Under the pieces are notes generated by a model that saw only the letters and a program-made list of their open reading frames with translations, ran no database searches and was not told the origin of the DNA. From Streptoalloteichus hindustanus (lineage in GTDB: Bacteria; Actinomycetota; Actinomycetes; Mycobacteriales; Pseudonocardiaceae): 64,000 nucleotides of DNA. Each line of letters starts with the position of its first letter. Positions within the stretch are counted from its first letter, which is position 1. Location of the stretch: assembly GCF_900129375.1 (NCBI RefSeq), contig NZ_FQVN01000006.1:124001-188000 (forward strand). The letters are read 5' to 3'. A program made the position numbers and the translations under genes. Shown here piece by piece: positions 63,117 to 64,000 of the stretch.

Positions 63117-63899
63117 ATGACGCAGTCGCAAGTGCTGGTGAGTTCCGCGGGAGTGGGAGCCGAGCAGTCGCAGGGCTCCCCGCGTTACTCGCTGCTCGTG
63201 GCACGGGAGACCGAGGAGGTCCTGGCGGCGCAACGGTTGCGCCACCGGGTCTTCGCCGAGGAAATGGGGGCGACGTTGCACACCAGGGAACCTGGTGTCG
63301 ACGTCGATGAGTTCGACGAGTTTTGCGATCACCTCGTGGTCCGGGAGGACAACACCGGGGAGATCGTCGGCACGTACCGGATGTTGCCGCCGGAACGCGC
63401 CGCCGAGGCGGGCCGGTTGTACTCCGAGACGGAATTCGATCTTGGTGCGCTGTCCTCGCTGCGCCCGGCGATCGTGGAGGCCGGCCGGTCGTGCGTCCAC
63501 CCGGACCACCGCACCGGCGCCGTGGTGAGCCTGGTGTGGGCGGGCATCGGCCGCTACATGCTGCTGTCCGGGCACAGCCACCTCGCCGGGTGCGCGTCCG
63601 TGCCGCTGGCCGACGGCGGCGGGGTCGCGGCCAGCGTGTGGGACCTGGTGCGGGCCAAGCACTACGCGCCGGAGGAGTACCGGGTCCGGCCGCTCAACCC
63701 GTGGGACGTCGACTCGGTGGAGCGGCCGGCGCGGACGGTCGTGCCGCCGCTGCTCAAGGGCTACCTGCGGTTGGGCGCGTGGGTGTGCGGCCCGCCGGCC
63801 CACGACCCCGACTTCGGGGTGGCCGACCTGTTCATCCTGCTGTCCCTGGAGCGCGTGGACCCGAGGTACCTGCGCTTCTTCCTGGGGGAGATGGAGTGA
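63117..63899 (+). CDS. GNAT acyltransferase, OlsB/autoinducer-synthase-like (Rv3027c-like)
   Basis: 260 residues. The fold of OlsB-type N-acyltransferases: LRHRVFAEEMGATLH, DEFCDHLVVREDNTGEIVGTYRMLPPERA and EAGRSCVHPDHRTGAVVSLVWAGI. OlsB makes 3-hydroxyacyl-ornithine, the first step to ornithine lipids. ATG 63117 is 6 bases after TAGACC and also just behind GAGG. Its stop overlaps a GTG that opens a PlsC-like frame, which would be the OlsA (second) acyltransferase. Order after fixAB matches M. tuberculosis Rv3027c-Rv3026c. Ornithine as acceptor is inferred. Confidence 0.85.
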   Translation: MTQSQVLVSSAGVGAEQSQGSPRYSLLVARETEEVLAAQRLRHRVFAEEMGATLHTREPGVDVDEFDEFCDHLVVREDNTGEIVGTYRMLPPERAAEAGRLYSETEFDLGALSSLRPAIVEAGRSCVHPDHRTGAVVSLVWAGIGRYMLLSGHSHLAGCASVPLADGGGVAASVWDLVRAKHYAPEEYRVRPLNPWDVDSVERPARTVVPPLLKGYLRLGAWVCGPPAHDPDFGVADLFILLSLERVDPRYLRFFLGEME

Positions 63900-64000
63900 G
63901 CCACGCGGTGCTGGCGCCGCCGACGCCGGGCAGTCACCCGTGGATGCCCGTGTCGCCCTGCGGTGACCACTGCATTCCCGGGGCCGACGAGACGCCCGGC
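63896..64000 (+). CDS. PlsC/OlsA-like 1-acyl-glycerol-3-phosphate acyltransferase, 3'-truncated
   Basis: 35 codons, open at the window edge. GTG 63896 overlaps the OlsB-like gene stop as GTGA. The visible product includes SHPWMPVSPCGDHCIPGADE, the Cys-containing start seen in actinobacterial PlsC-type acyltransferases such as Rv3026c. The catalytic HX4D lies beyond the edge. If real, it would O-acylate the lyso-ornithine lipid or lysophosphatidate. Confidence 0.65.
   Translation, partial: MSHAVLAPPTPGSHPWMPVSPCGDHCIPGADETPG

Overview
This window is a high-GC actinobacterial chromosome segment. Its genes suggest a member of the Pseudonocardiales (Saccharothrix, Lentzea or Actinosynnema-like): XRE regulators paired with DUF397 proteins, a DUF6230/DUF6114 pair, a GlgE alpha-glucan pathway, an isobutyryl-CoA mutase, and many start codons lying 6-9 nt behind a -10 hexamer, as in leaderless mRNAs. 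The genus is an inference from gene content. No rRNA, tRNA, CRISPR array, insertion sequence or phage gene was seen. Most genes are complete; the first (meaB) and the last (a PlsC-like acyltransferase) are cut by the window edges.

Layout. 1-2 kb: partial meaB, a VOC protein and a small membrane protein. 2-11 kb: a mannose/mannoside locus. A secreted GH92 alpha-mannosidase is transcribed away from a tightly overlapping lacI-type regulator, manA, ABC ATPase, permease and sugar-binding lipoprotein operon, with matching GACAA-N2-TTGTC half-sites at both ends of the divergent promoter region. 11-16 kb: two GNAT acetyltransferases, a DUF397-like protein with a low-complexity tail, a DrrAB-type exporter, a DUF3817 protein, a MarR regulator and a thiamine-binding protein. 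16.6-19.6 kb: an acyl-CoA mutase large subunit with isobutyryl-CoA mutase residues, and a thioredoxin-TPR protein. 19.8-25.4 kb: two paralogous zinc-metallopeptidase lipoproteins enclosing a DUF6230/DUF6114 pair.

25-34 kb: glgB and glgE (overlapping), two tandem secreted paralogues of unknown function, and glgP. The thioredoxin, glgB, glgE, glgP order matches Mycobacterium tuberculosis Rv1324-Rv1328. 34-39 kb: an MFS exporter and TetR regulator around three phased direct repeats, a degenerate site-2-protease-like membrane protein with a TPR-like tail, and a cysteine dioxygenase/rhodanese operon preceded by a short cysteine-rich leader ORF. 39-46 kb: glgX, an ABC ATPase, an enoyl-CoA hydratase, a methyltransferase, and two tandem secreted HAD phosphatase paralogues, the second of which has lost its catalytic residues. 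46-53 kb: three exported enzymes acting on sterols, glycosphingolipid-like glycans and esters (cholesterol oxidase, endoglycoceramidase-like GH5, GDSL hydrolase with a ricin-type lectin), then a nucleoside hydrolase/ribokinase pair.

53-64 kb: a block matching M. tuberculosis Rv3034c-Rv3032-Rv3031-Rv3030 (the methylglucose lipopolysaccharide cluster) and Rv3029c-Rv3026c (electron transfer flavoprotein, OlsB-like and PlsC-like acyltransferases) in relative order and orientation. It is interrupted by an XRE/DUF397 module, whose DUF397 genes carry tandem duplications of the N-terminal motif, and by a carboxymuconolactone decarboxylase-family gene. GlgE, GlgB, GlgP, GlgX, the GT4 enzyme and the GH57 enzyme make alpha-1,4-glucan synthesis, branching and turnover the main metabolic theme of the window.
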